64,000 bases of DNA from Geomonas limicola (GCF_014193675.1 NZ_BLXZ01000004.1:186001-250000); one strand, 5' to 3'; counted from the stretch's first letter, positions 33,527 through 42,667 are shown. Numbers and translations are program-made. The notes: a model not told the origin generated them from the letters alone.

Positions 33527-34891
33527 GTGATAGATGATGATTTGGATCGGGGGTGGCGACAGCACTTTCCGACATATGCATTTAAGGAGCGCGACGTTGC
33601 GCTGGAGGAGTATAAGACAGCCGCTAAAAGCTTGGAGTCAGAGGAACGTGTCTTTTTAAATGCATCAAATATTGCGGTCATTGTCGCTGCAGGGCTCGGA
33701 TCTTTAGCAGTTGGGTCCTTAGATAAGCTTTCGAGCCAGTTTAAGTCGGTAATCCCCTCATACGTAACAATGGGGGTCCTTCTTTCATTTATAATGGGAC
33801 TGTCAGTAGTCTCCTTGCTGTATTTCGCTGACAGGCAGAGGGCTCTTGTTTTTGCAGCTCGAAAGGTGATTGTCCTGCGAAGAATGATGGGCCTAAGTTA
33901 TGGAACGGTTCAACTAATACTACCAAATTGGCGTGTAGAGGGGGCGGATGAGCCGTTTGCAATAAAACTATTCCCAGGTTGGTTCACTTATGTAACATAT
34001 CCATACTATGCTCTCGCAGGAATATCTTCCGCCGTAATATTTTTTCTTCTTGCCTGCCTTGCTCCCGAAATAACTATTCTAAAACAATTTACTATGATCC
34101 CGCTGTGGGTGTTGACACTAACAACGTCTATCTTATGGGCGTTTTTGCTAGCATACACATATCGGGGGGCGTTACTTGATGTACATGAACATCGGATGTT
34201 GCTATTCACCCAAAATCTAGCTAAGTTGCTACGCTTCAGAATCGTAACAAATTTTGAGCACGTAATCTATCGCGCCACCCTAGCCCGCTATGAAATGAAT
34301 CGCTTAAAAATTAAGACCGATAATCTAAAAACCTTTCTTATACTTATAGAAGATCGCAACTTTTACAAACATAGCGGAGTCTCGATGCGTGCCTTAATCC
34401 GTGCTTCTTTAGGGCTTATCAATATAAAAAGGCGTTCAGGTGGCTCCACTATAACTCAGCAATTAGTAAGAACCCTTTTCATCCATGATCAATCAAAGTT
34501 GCTGAGAAGAAAGAGTATCGAAATCCTATTGGCAATTTGCTTTGACAAAATATTTACTAAGAATGAGCAAATCGATTTATATCTTGCGTCTGTTAGATTT
34601 GAGCGAGGGGTTTATGGTGTTATGGAAGCAATGCATTTTTTTTGGAATCATATTGTAGCTAAACCCTCAAAAGCTGAATCATTTTTTTTAATTGAAAGAG
34701 TATCTAACATTAATTCAAAAATATTAGTACATAAAATCGTTCAGACAGCCAGATATGCAAAAACATTAGGAATGTTTACGGACGCAGATTTAGATGAGCT
34801 TTTAATGCTATATCGAGACGCAACCACTAGCGGTAAAATAAAGGACCTTGATGGGGGAATGGCTTTACTCTCCAATTTTTTCCATCATTAA
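33527..34891 (+). CDS. Four-TM membrane protein fused to a GT51 peptidoglycan glycosyltransferase domain
   Basis: 454 residues. Residues 1-45 are helical; membrane helices lie near 47-63, 80-100, 155-180 and 190-212. From about 265 to 420 there is a GT51 domain: EDRNFYKHSG (275-284, catalytic Glu275), GGSTITQQL (305-313) and KSIEILLAICFDK with the second Glu332, then IDLYLASVRFERGVYGV. There is no transpeptidase domain. GT51 enzymes polymerise lipid II on the outer face, whereas an even number of helices places both ends on one side. GTG start with AAGGAT upstream. Function unknown; it lies in the NACHT-bearing island. Confidence 0.75.
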   Translation: MIDDDLDRGWRQHFPTYAFKERDVALEEYKTAAKSLESEERVFLNASNIAVIVAAGLGSLAVGSLDKLSSQFKSVIPSYVTMGVLLSFIMGLSVVSLLYFADRQRALVFAARKVIVLRRMMGLSYGTVQLILPNWRVEGADEPFAIKLFPGWFTYVTYPYYALAGISSAVIFFLLACLAPEITILKQFTMIPLWVLTLTTSILWAFLLAYTYRGALLDVHEHRMLLFTQNLAKLLRFRIVTNFEHVIYRATLARYEMNRLKIKTDNLKTFLILIEDRNFYKHSGVSMRALIRASLGLINIKRRSGGSTITQQLVRTLFIHDQSKLLRRKSIEILLAICFDKIFTKNEQIDLYLASVRFERGVYGVMEAMHFFWNHIVAKPSKAESFFLIERVSNINSKILVHKIVQTARYAKTLGMFTDADLDELLMLYRDATTSGKIKDLDGGMALLSNFFHH

Positions 34892-35179
34892 ACCGCTCGA
34901 GGGGGAGGACGGGGGGGGAATCCCCTGGGTGAGATTGCAGCTAGGAAGTTTGACATGTCGCACCGTCCACTCCCAAGATTTGTCTCGTTCCCCGCCATCA
35001 CACATTTTGAACACCGGTTGTCCCCTTCGTGGCCAGTTCCGAGTACCCCTCAGGATAAAATATTTGTAAGTACTAATACCTACACCTAGCACGGTTTCAG
35101 CAGTCCTTCAATCCGGCAGGTCTAAAAACGGTCGGGCGCCAACGTGATTGCACAACTCGGCCATCTCCGGAGGTTACTC
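34892..35179. other. Gene-free stretch before the AlpA remnant
   Basis: No gene supported. Composition returns towards that of the host. Confidence 0.4.
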
Positions 35180-35370
35180 ATGAAATGGGTCCTAAGGTGC
35201 AGGCAATTGCTTGAATTTATTGGTCTGAGCAACACCACGCAATGGCGTTAGAAAAAAATGGGGATTTCCCGGCGCGGATCAGGTTGGGGAGGGGGGCTGT
35301 TGGCTGGCGTCTTGACGAGGTTGAAAAGTGGCTAAATGGGCGGGAAAGAGTGGTTCGGCCAAAGGCATGA
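35180..35370 (+). pseudogene. AlpA-family excisionase/regulator, frameshifted
   Basis: An ATG at 35180 with CCGGAGG upstream opens MKWVLRCRQLLEFIGLSNTTQW. After a TAG at the A7 run near 35250 the protein continues in another frame as LEKNGDFPARIRLGRGAVGW and RLDEVEKWLNGR, ending at 35370. Joined, the parts form a normal AlpA winged-helix protein (compare the intact AlpA at 37633). One base seems to be missing in CGTTAG, so the excisionase is probably dead. Confidence 0.7.
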
Positions 35371-35377
35371 AAGCCTG

Positions 35378-35397
35378 GAGGTTGCACGAGAGGTTGC
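35378..35397. repeat. Paired GAGGTTGC, possible integrase arm site of element 1
   Basis: GAGGTTGC at 35378-35385 and at 35390-35397, period 12 bp, 59-78 bp from the att copy at 35456. Elements 2 and 3 have similar pairs at the same sort of distance from their ends. I see no partner pair at the left end of element 1. Confidence 0.35.
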
Positions 35398-35455
35398 TCG
35401 GGCCAAAAAACACAACAAGGGGTTATAGCCTATCGCTGTAACCCCCTGTTCTAAA

Positions 35456-35516
35456 TGGCGGAGAGATAGGGATTCGAACCCTAGGTACCTTTCTGTACAC
35501 CTGATTTCGAGTCAGG
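35456..35516. repeat. Attachment site: 61-nt copy of the tRNA-Ser 3' half
   Basis: Identical to tRNA-Ser(CGA) from the CCA end through the anticodon loop and stem, except for one base at 35494 (T for G). It is preceded by a terminator hairpin (about 35418-35445). It is the left end of element 2 and the right end of element 1. Confidence 0.88.
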
Positions 35517-35656
35517 TATTAGGCAGGTTCGATCAGTTCCACTGTTTTCCATTACATGACTTTTTAGCTCCGTACATGCTTGACACAGCTGTACATTGAG
35601 GCTAATATCTGTTTCACAGTATCCCTTATGAGTTCACCTATTGCCAACACGCCAGA

Positions 35657-35689
35657 GGATACGTTAAAGGATACGTTTCTGCCGTATCC
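35657..35689. repeat. GGATACG arm-type repeats, left end of element 2
   Basis: GGATACG at 35657-35663 and 35669-35675 (period 12), plus an inverted copy CGTATCC at 35683-35689. The context CAGAGGATACG is repeated at the right end of the element (42413-42435). These are candidate arm sites for the integrase that starts at 35710. Confidence 0.6.
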
Positions 35690-35709
35690 TTTCCTGAGGG
35701 GGCCTCGCG

Positions 35710-36993
35710 ATGACAAAATCAGGGCGCTTTACCGATAAGTACATCATGAACCTAAAACCCGACATCAAAGAGTATTGGGTGCGCGAAGGGCAAGGCTTCT
35801 GCATCAGGGTGTACACCTCCGGGGAAAAGGCGTGGTACTACATCTACACCTTCGAAGGGCGCAAGCGCTTCATGCGGCTTGGCGACGGAGGATATCCCGA
35901 GGTATCCTTGGCAACTGCCCGTGAAAAATTCGACATTGCAAAGGTAAAGGTTAAAAACGGGATTGACCCACTCGCAGAGCAGGATGCTGCCAAACTTGAA
36001 CGCAGCCGTACCCCGTTCGTTGCCGATTTCGTCCAGGAATACATTAATCGCTATGCTAAGGAGCACAATCGGGGCTGGAAGGAGATCGAGCGGGCTCTGA
36101 GGGCTGAGATTGTGCCCAGGTGGGGGAAACGGAAGATCACGGACATCAAGCGCCGCGACCTTTTAATCATCACGGACGAGATAAAAGACCGAGGAGCGCC
36201 GGTTATGGCAAACCGGGTACATGCCTACACCCGCAAAATGTTCAGCTACGCCGTTAAGCGTGACGTACTAGAGGCTAACCCCTTTATGGGCATGGATCGG
36301 CCAGCAGCGGAAAAGAGCCGAGAGCGTGCGTTGTCCGCCCCGGAGATAAAGACCCTCTGGGAGAATCTCGAAAAAGCCAGAATGAGCGATAATATCCGCC
36401 GGGCCTTGAAATTGATTCTGGTGACCGCCCAGCGCCCTGGCGAGGTTATTGCCATGCACAGAGACGAGATCGAGGGGAGTTGGTGGACGATCCCGGCAGA
36501 GCGTTCAAAAAACAAGCAGGCCCACCGAGTTTTTCTAACCCCGTTGGCACTCCAGTTGATCGGCACTAAGGATGGGTACATTTTCGAATCTCCGGCCGAT
36601 CCGGGTAGAGACGCCGCAGGTTCGCCCCTTCCAGCGAAACCGTATGAAGTCCGCACCATGACGCACTGCATCAAAGAGAATCTCCCGCACACGCCGGAGA
36701 GTAAGGTGGAGGATCGGTTGAAAATCGCCCATTTTACCCCTCATGACCTTCGTCGTACCGCTGCCACTTGCATGGCAGAAGCGGGTACTCCTGGCGATAT
36801 CCTTGACCGGGTGCAGAATCACGTCACGAAGCAGAAGCAGGGGGTTGGCCACATCTACAACCGATACTCCTACGACAAAGAGAAACAACAGGCTCTTGAG
36901 ACGTGGGAACGGAAGTTGAACAGCATCCTTGTCGGTACTACAGGGGGAAAGATTATCCCCATCGGCAACGCCAAGCACAGCGGAAAACCATAA
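35710..36993 (+). CDS. P4-type tyrosine integrase of element 2
   Basis: 427 residues. An N-terminal arm-binding domain (DUF4102-like, RFTDKYIMNLKPDIKEYWVREGQGFCIRV...), a SAM-like core-binding domain near 110-200, and a C-terminal catalytic domain with the tetrad Arg (TAQRPGEV), HxxR (HDLRRT), His/Gln region and the Tyr nucleophile near HIYNRYSYDKEKQ. It lies 194 bp inside the att copy and reads into the element. Confidence 0.9.
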   Translation: MTKSGRFTDKYIMNLKPDIKEYWVREGQGFCIRVYTSGEKAWYYIYTFEGRKRFMRLGDGGYPEVSLATAREKFDIAKVKVKNGIDPLAEQDAAKLERSRTPFVADFVQEYINRYAKEHNRGWKEIERALRAEIVPRWGKRKITDIKRRDLLIITDEIKDRGAPVMANRVHAYTRKMFSYAVKRDVLEANPFMGMDRPAAEKSRERALSAPEIKTLWENLEKARMSDNIRRALKLILVTAQRPGEVIAMHRDEIEGSWWTIPAERSKNKQAHRVFLTPLALQLIGTKDGYIFESPADPGRDAAGSPLPAKPYEVRTMTHCIKENLPHTPESKVEDRLKIAHFTPHDLRRTAATCMAEAGTPGDILDRVQNHVTKQKQGVGHIYNRYSYDKEKQQALETWERKLNSILVGTTGGKIIPIGNAKHSGKP

Positions 36994-37061
36994 CGGATCG
37001 CGCGAGCCCTTAAACAACGGGTGGAAGGCCCGCAACAGCAAATAATAGGCAGGAGGTGAAC

Positions 37062-37517
37062 TTGCCAAAAAGAAAAATAAGCAACTGGAAAAGGATGTAT
37101 GAACTTGCAGCTGGCGCCTACTACGCCAAGAAGCTTATGAGAGGAGAGGACCTTACTCCTGAAGAGCGGCATGCAATTGCAGAATTGCTGTGCCCTGAGA
37201 TGTTTAAGCCCTCAAAAAAAGCAGCGCACCGACCCGCAGGAACAACACGGACGGGAGATAGGAACCGTCGACTGTGCCAGCAATACGTTGCGTTGTATGA
37301 CAAAAGCGGATCCGATTCTGCTTTTGCTACCCTTGCCGAAGTTCACGGGATGTCAGTCGCCGCTGTCCGTAAAGTAGTTAGCGGGGAGGAATTGGAAAGG
37401 GCAAAGGAACTGTTGATGGAGTCGCCTCTCCGTCGGTTTATACGTATCGGCCCTCCTCAAGGTCAACAAGCAGGTGTCGGCACGATCTCACCTGACGATC
37501 AACAAGAAAAAAACTAG
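37062..37517 (+). CDS. Hypothetical protein of element 2 with HTH-like part
   Basis: 151 residues, basic, without signal or membrane helix. The TTG at 37062 is chosen because AGGAGG (37051-37056) overlaps the earlier GTG and is correctly spaced for the TTG. The middle (SAFATLAEVHGMSVAAVRKVVSGEELERAKELL) could be a helix-turn-helix. I do not recognise it; a regulatory or replication role is possible. Confidence 0.6.
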   Translation: MPKRKISNWKRMYELAAGAYYAKKLMRGEDLTPEERHAIAELLCPEMFKPSKKAAHRPAGTTRTGDRNRRLCQQYVALYDKSGSDSAFATLAEVHGMSVAAVRKVVSGEELERAKELLMESPLRRFIRIGPPQGQQAGVGTISPDDQQEKN

Positions 37518-37632
37518 GTGTATAACCGCCGCTTAATTTCTCCTGCAATCTAACTGACTTTTTGAGACAACCTGCGTAAAAGAGAAACCGTACGGTAGCG
37601 ATGCCGAACGTAATCTTTTGCGGAGGTTTAAA

Positions 37633-37833
37633 ATGACCTACTCACCTGCAGTAATTCCCCCTTCGAAAATCCGTGAAGTAACCGGCTTGAGCAGGACGAC
37701 GGTTTGGCGGCTCGAGCGCCTTGGACAGTTCCCCCACCGGATTCGCCTTTCCCCTGGCCGCGTTGGTTACCGACGATCTGAAATCGAAAGCTGGCTGGCT
37801 GTCCGCCAAGCAGTAGTTGCGGAGGTGGAATGA
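37633..37833 (+). CDS. AlpA-family transcriptional regulator/excisionase
   Basis: 66 residues, winged-helix MerR-like fold typical of AlpA: IREVTGLSRTTVWRLERLGQFPHRIRLSPGRVGYRRSEIESWL. In P4-like elements AlpA turns on integrase or acts as excisionase. A GGAGG ribosome site precedes the ATG at 37633. The following gene overlaps its stop by 4 nt. Confidence 0.88.
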   Translation: MTYSPAVIPPSKIREVTGLSRTTVWRLERLGQFPHRIRLSPGRVGYRRSEIESWLAVRQAVVAEVE

Positions 37834-38021
37834 TGCAAACAGCCCACGCAGGAAAAAAACCGACTCCTCTCCTGACCTTTCCCTTACGATGTGCGTTGCT
37901 TGGTCTCGCCAAAAAACTGGAGCAGCGAGACGAGGACCGGCTCGTGCATTCGCTTCTGGATTGCGTCTACTACCTCTTGACGGAGACGTTGAGGATGGAC
38001 GCCAGAGAGGAGAGGCGATGA
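37830..38021 (+). CDS. Small hypothetical protein of element 2
   Basis: 63 residues, helical (RCALLGLAKKLEQRDEDRLVHSLLDCVYYLLTETLRMD). It overlaps alpA upstream and the primase gene downstream, each by ATGA, so translation of the three is coupled. Function unknown. Confidence 0.65.
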   Translation: MMQTAHAGKKPTPLLTFPLRCALLGLAKKLEQRDEDRLVHSLLDCVYYLLTETLRMDAREERR

Positions 38022-40420
38022 CTGACGTAATTTCAGCATTTCGCGAAGCGGCTCTGGAGGCCGGTTATGAACTGCCTGATTGCATCATGCCGGATGGGCG
38101 ACTCCACCGATTCGACGTCGCAGACGGCAAGCGGGGAAACAAGGCTGGGTGGTACCTCTTGCACGCGGATGGAAAACCCAATGGTGTCTATGGGACTTGG
38201 AAGCAACCGGGGAGTAAACGCACATGGAAGGCCCCCTCTACCCATAGTGCTAGGTTTCCTGCAACATGTAGTGCTTCGAGCGAGAGAGCAAGAGTTGAAA
38301 AGGAGCGCCATGCCGACTGTCGAGCATCCTGCGTGACCATCTGGGAAGCCGCTGCGGCCGCAACGCTAGAACATTCCTATCTCAAGAGGAAAGGAGTCCA
38401 CCCATACGGCCTAAAGACGGCCAACGAGATGCTCCTTGTACCTGTCCGGGACTTGGCGGGTGCGCTACATGGATTGCAGACAATCGCCCAAGACGGAACC
38501 AAGAGGTTCAAGCCCGGCACCGACAAGGCGGGTAAGTTTTTCATGATCGGGGAAATTCAAGATGGCACGGTTGCCATCTGTGAGGGGTACGCAACCGGAG
38601 CCAGCATCCACGAAGCTACCGGTCATACCGTTGTGATTGCTTTCGATGCGGGAAACTTGCCCTCCGTCGCCCAGGTGATCCGCTCCGAGTACAAAACAAT
38701 CCGAATTATCGTTTGTGCCGACGACGACCATCATACGGAAGAAAATCCTGGTGTTACCAAGGCTACCGAAGCAGCTGTGGCTGTGGACGGGTTGCTGGCC
38801 GTCCCCCGGTTCCCCCCATCTAGGAGTGAGAAGGACACGGACTTTAATGACCTCGCCCGCATCTCTGGGCTAGAAGCGGTCAGAGCCTGTATCGACGCTG
38901 CGAAAAGCATAGCCATCATTGCTACGACTCCCACAACGTCTGGAGTTGCTCCCCCTGATCTTGAAGAAGCAGCCACGAGATTATCAAAGCTCTCACTAGT
39001 TCAGTACGACCGGGTGCGCGGGGAAGAAGCCAAATTTCTTGGCATCAGGCAAAAGACCTTAGATGACGCTGTAAAGGACGCCAGGAAGGGGGGCAAGGGA
39101 GAAGACCTGCCCTTTGAGAGCGTTGAACTGTGGCCGGAGGAGGTGGTCCCTGCAGAAGTTTTATCGGATATTGCAGCAACTATTCGGCGGTTCATTATCT
39201 GCACGCCAGAAACAGCAACAGCTGCGGCGCTCTGGATCGCAATAACGTGGTTTATCGATGTGATCGAGGTCGCCCCGCTAGCCATTATCACCGCGCCTGA
39301 GAAACGCTGCGGGAAGACCCAGCTGTTGTCTTTATTGGGCCGATTGGTAGCCAAGCCGTTGACGGCCAGCAGCATTACCCCTTCGGCCCTTTTCCGTACT
39401 ATCGACGCATGGGGCCCCACCCTTCTTATCGACGAAGCTGATGCCTTCATGAAAGATAACGAGGAGCTGCGCGGCCTGCTGAATAGCGGCCACACTAGAG
39501 ACAGCGCCTATGTAATTCGCTGCATTGGAGAAAATTTTACACCCACAAAGTTTAACACTTGGGGAGCTAAGGCCCTCGCAGGAATAGGACACCTTGCGGA
39601 TACGCTTATGGACCGCGCTATTACTTTGGAGTTGAGGCGGAAATTACCTGAAGAAACAGTCGACCGCATACGCCACGCAGAGCAGAACCTATTTGCTAAC
39701 TTGCGCTCAAAGCTTGCTCGATTTGCAGAAGACGCGAAGGAGGCGGTAAGGCGAGCACGTCCACCTCTTCCTCCCGCTCTGAATGACCGTGCCCAGGACA
39801 ATTGGGAGCCGCTTCTCGCCATTGCCATGACGGCAGGGGAGGAATGGCTCCAGCGAGGAACGACGGCAGCTCTTGAGTTGTGCGGCGGGGAGGAGCGGAG
39901 CCTGACTGTCGGGACCGAATTACTCTCAGATATAGCCGAACTTTTTGAGGAACGAGGAACAGATCGGATTAGCACCGCAGACCTAATACGGGCCCTGTGT
40001 AGCGACGACGAAAAGCCTTGGGCAACTTACAATCGGGGACAAGCGATCAGCCCCCGCCAAGTGGCATCACGGTTGAAGGAGTACGGCATTACCTCCCGTT
40101 CGATCAGGATATACAACTCGACACCGAAGGGTTACACCGTCGACCAGTTTCAAGAGGCTTTCTCTCGTTACCTACCACCCCCTAAAGAGCCGCAACAAGC
40201 CGAAACAATGCCACAACTAGTACGTACAGGCGATTCAGGCGTTGCGGATAATGTCTCAGTTGCGGATATATCTGACACAGGCTTTATATCGCACATCATT
40301 AATCCGACCGTTGCGGGCACCGCGCCACGTTGCGGGACTGTGGCGGAGGTTGGAACTGGTAACACCTCAAGATTGCGAGATAGTTGCGTTGTTGCAGGGG
40401 AGTTAGAAGCTCCCTTCTAA
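38018..40420 (+). CDS. Toprim-DUF3631 primase/helicase of element 2
   Basis: 800 residues starting at the ATG at 38018. The first part is a DUF7146/Toprim_3 primase-like region (YLKRKGVHPYGLK...GALHGLQTIAQDGTKRFKPGTDKAGKFF, ICEGYATGASIHEATG, IIVCADDD), the second a P-loop ATPase with DUF3631 (APEKRCGKTQLL Walker A, PTLLIDEADAFMKDN Walker B, RDSAYVIRC). It should unwind and prime replication of the excised element. The last 100 residues are low complexity. Confidence 0.85.
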   Translation: MTDVISAFREAALEAGYELPDCIMPDGRLHRFDVADGKRGNKAGWYLLHADGKPNGVYGTWKQPGSKRTWKAPSTHSARFPATCSASSERARVEKERHADCRASCVTIWEAAAAATLEHSYLKRKGVHPYGLKTANEMLLVPVRDLAGALHGLQTIAQDGTKRFKPGTDKAGKFFMIGEIQDGTVAICEGYATGASIHEATGHTVVIAFDAGNLPSVAQVIRSEYKTIRIIVCADDDHHTEENPGVTKATEAAVAVDGLLAVPRFPPSRSEKDTDFNDLARISGLEAVRACIDAAKSIAIIATTPTTSGVAPPDLEEAATRLSKLSLVQYDRVRGEEAKFLGIRQKTLDDAVKDARKGGKGEDLPFESVELWPEEVVPAEVLSDIAATIRRFIICTPETATAAALWIAITWFIDVIEVAPLAIITAPEKRCGKTQLLSLLGRLVAKPLTASSITPSALFRTIDAWGPTLLIDEADAFMKDNEELRGLLNSGHTRDSAYVIRCIGENFTPTKFNTWGAKALAGIGHLADTLMDRAITLELRRKLPEETVDRIRHAEQNLFANLRSKLARFAEDAKEAVRRARPPLPPALNDRAQDNWEPLLAIAMTAGEEWLQRGTTAALELCGGEERSLTVGTELLSDIAELFEERGTDRISTADLIRALCSDDEKPWATYNRGQAISPRQVASRLKEYGITSRSIRIYNSTPKGYTVDQFQEAFSRYLPPPKEPQQAETMPQLVRTGDSGVADNVSVADISDTGFISHIINPTVAGTAPRCGTVAEVGTGNTSRLRDSCVVAGELEAPF

Positions 40421-40539
40421 CGCTTAAAGGGGGACAAGGTGGGGCCGCGACGAAAGCTTGGCAACACATCCCTTTCGCCTGCTGCCAGAAGAGCGGAGCC
40501 GTCTTTTTTAATACGGAAAGATATGGAGAAAAATACGCT

Positions 40540-40971
40540 ATGAAACCACGAGTAACAACGGATGAACTTCGCAGGATCGCCAATCTTGCAGCCGAGGGAC
40601 TAACCTCAAACGCCATAGGAAAACGCGTTGGCAGAGACCCTAAGACTGTCACTGCTGCCCTTGGTCGGGAGGAGGTACGGCAAGAGGTCGAAAAGGTCCG
40701 TCAGGAACTTGCCGACCGGTACGAGGAACTAAATCATCGCCTATTGGACTCGATCGGCGCCGAGGATATCCAAAAAATCAACGCCTACCAGAGAGTAGTC
40801 TCCTGCGGCATCTTGACAGACAAAGTGCGGCTCCTGCGGGGGGAATCTACAGCTAACTACGCCGTACTCCATGCTGAAGCCGTGCGGGAGGCATGCAATG
40901 ATTGGGGAGACGGTCATGTCCTTGCCAGTAACGGGGATGATTTGGCCAAAGATTCAGGGCGTTCCGGTTAA
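40540..40971 (+). CDS. Helix-turn-helix protein, possibly terminase-small-subunit-like
   Basis: 143 residues. DELRRIANLAAEGLTSNAIGKRVGRDPKTVTAALGREEVRQEVEKVRQELADRYEELN is a DNA-binding HTH followed by a long helix, a layout shared with phage small terminases. Start at 40540 because GGAG at 40525-40528 precedes it. If it is a terminase-like protein, the element could be packaged by a helper phage. Confidence 0.6.
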   Translation: MKPRVTTDELRRIANLAAEGLTSNAIGKRVGRDPKTVTAALGREEVRQEVEKVRQELADRYEELNHRLLDSIGAEDIQKINAYQRVVSCGILTDKVRLLRGESTANYAVLHAEAVREACNDWGDGHVLASNGDDLAKDSGRSG

Positions 40972-41068
40972 TTCATTATGGACGGCTGCCCCCATCCCGA
41001 AAAATGAAAAGAGGGGGGGATACCCTTGCTGGAGCCCCCTCTCTTCCCTACGTCGTCACGCCGATCTG

Positions 41069-42088
41069 TCACTCGCCTTCATCACTAAACAGCTTGCCCT
41101 GGTCTCCGGATATCGGGAAAGCTTTCAAGAACAACGTCTCGAACATCTGCCAGCTGTCGCATGCTCTCATCAATGTAGTAACGGAAGCGACATGCTTCTC
41201 AAGGTGGGGGTGCCCGACATTCTCTGTCAGGAGCTGGTGGTGCCGATATTTGCGGTTGCCTGCTTCATTGGGAGGGTTGCGCTTCTTCAACTCGTCAAGA
41301 ACGCCGTCAGGGAGCCTTTCATATACGAGTTTATTCGTGAGCGTACCGACATATCCGGGGCGTTTCACAGACATCGGGTTGAATGGCCAGTTATGAAGCC
41401 GGAAAATCTGCTTATAAAACTCGTCCGGAAAGCGCTTTGTCCAGGGCAACAGCTCTTTTGCAATGTACGCCTGCAGGATTACGTTGAGTTCGTTTCTTGC
41501 CCGGACATCCTGATATCCTGTGGCCTCGTCGACCAGTGCGATGATGCCTACATGGGCTAATCCGCGCATGAGGATGTCAGCAGCATTGATGATGTGCTCG
41601 TACTGTCTCGGAACCTCCCCCGTCTTCGCGAGCGAGTCATCGCGCAGCTTGAGATAGACCTCTGCAACTTTTGGGAGCAGCGTGGCGTCATATCCCACAT
41701 TCCGCGTACCTTTTTTACTCTTGTAGAAGATTGGTCTGCTAGCATCGGCCACTTCCGCAGAGATGTACGGCTGAAGTACGTTCGCCTGGAGGAAGAACGG
41801 CAACGCGTCTAAAGTGCTGAGGACGCCCGTGCCAGCTTTAGGGGAACGCGACCTTCCCAGCGCGCGCAGGAACGTTGCTTGAGTGATGATCCTCTGCCCG
41901 TTAGGCAGATGAGCACAGGCGATCAAAGAATCGCCAATAGGGAATTCCCCCTCATGCAGCGCGACGGGGAGTTCCGCGTTCTCTTTGCGTTTTTCCACGC
42001 CCTTCATTGCGCGCTCTTTCAACTCTTCCGCCGTCATTTTAGCTGCTGTAGCGTAGCCACCCTTTGCCCGCCCTTTGTGCTCAGTCAT
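41069..42088 (-). CDS. P63C-domain protein
   Basis: 339 residues; ATG at 42088 after AAGGAG. The C-terminal two thirds match the P63C domain (FPDEFYKQIFRLHNWPFNP, KRPGYVGTLTNKLVYERLPDGVLDELKKRNP, NRKYRHHQLLTENVGHPHLEKHVASVTTLMRA), found in phage-associated proteins of unknown function. It is transcribed against the replication genes. The gap of about 330 bp to its right holds its promoter. Confidence 0.8.
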   Translation of the reverse strand: MTEHKGRAKGGYATAAKMTAEELKERAMKGVEKRKENAELPVALHEGEFPIGDSLIACAHLPNGQRIITQATFLRALGRSRSPKAGTGVLSTLDALPFFLQANVLQPYISAEVADASRPIFYKSKKGTRNVGYDATLLPKVAEVYLKLRDDSLAKTGEVPRQYEHIINAADILMRGLAHVGIIALVDEATGYQDVRARNELNVILQAYIAKELLPWTKRFPDEFYKQIFRLHNWPFNPMSVKRPGYVGTLTNKLVYERLPDGVLDELKKRNPPNEAGNRKYRHHQLLTENVGHPHLEKHVASVTTLMRACDSWQMFETLFLKAFPISGDQGKLFSDEGE

Positions 42089-42412
42089 GCAATACTCCTT
42101 TGTGCTAAGGATACATTTGGCTCGAATATTAACCTGCAAAAAAATAAGATGCAAGTTATTTTTGCCATATTACTTACATTGTAAACATTGCGACGTTGCT
42201 CAGCCATAGAATTCCGTTTTTAGGCGCATTTTTTTTGCGGGACAATAATGGTTAAATGTAGTGGCGTTTCATGCCACCCCCCCCCTCAGGCAGGACTAAC
42301 CATGGTAGGAGCGTAGATGGAATTGCCAGTAGGTGGGAGCGGGCGGAGCAGAAGGCCAACGTTGCCACAGCTCGTGACAGTGAAGCCAAGAGAATTATGC
42401 TAGCAAAAGGAT

Positions 42413-42435
42413 CAGAGGATACGAGGAAGGATACG
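42413..42435. repeat. GGATACG arm-type repeats, right end of element 2
   Basis: GGATACG at 42417-42423 and 42429-42435, period 12, in the same CAGAGGATACG context as at the left end of the element. Confidence 0.6.
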
Positions 42436-42449
42436 GCAATGTGCCAAAA

Positions 42450-42487
42450 TGAAAAAAGGGATTAGCCCGATTGAGCTAACCCCTTGT
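42450..42487. terminator. Hairpin next to the middle att copy
   Basis: AAGGGATTAGC pairs with GCTAACCCCTT (one mismatch), followed by GTTTTA. Confidence 0.7.
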
Positions 42488-42492
42488 TTTAT

Positions 42493-42549
42493 TGGCGGAG
42501 AGATAGGGATTCGAACCCTAGGTACCTTTCGGTACACCTGATTTCGAGT
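42493..42549. repeat. Attachment site: 57-nt copy of the tRNA-Ser 3' half
   Basis: Exact match to tRNA-Ser(CGA) from CCA (TGG on this strand) to the anticodon loop (GATTTCGAGT), then it diverges. It separates elements 2 and 3. Confidence 0.9.
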
Positions 42550-42667
42550 TTGGTGTGCTTCGTATTTTTAACCATTATTGGCCCTATCGTAACTTTGCAA
42601 GTAGTGTAAATGGCTGAATAGATTATCTAGTTGACTATTATTAGGTCATAAGCTATTTTAAGCCCAC

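Larger units (their letters stand above)
29739..35455. mobile_element. Decayed integrative element 1 (leftmost of three in tRNA-Ser)
   Basis: Bounded on the right by a 61-nt tRNA-Ser copy (35456) and possibly on the left by a decayed copy at 29739-29767. Much of it is strongly AT-rich against the GC-rich host. It holds a relaxase stump, a NACHT ATPase, two membrane proteins and a frameshifted AlpA, but no integrase, so it should no longer move by itself. The left boundary is inferred. Confidence 0.55.
35456..42492. mobile_element. Integrative element 2 (satellite-like, tRNA-Ser)
   Basis: About 7.0 kb between two tRNA-Ser copies. It encodes an integrase, AlpA, a Toprim/DUF3631 primase-helicase, an HTH protein and a P63C-domain protein, with no structural phage genes and no transfer genes. 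This is the composition of phage-satellite-like or P4-like elements. Paired GGATACG repeats lie just inside both ends. Confidence 0.8.

Noticed and set aside
35456..35516. A second functional tRNA-Ser at 35456 or 42493
   Set aside because: Only the 3' half up to the anticodon arm is present; the 5' half (D arm and acceptor strand) is missing, so these are attachment-site copies.
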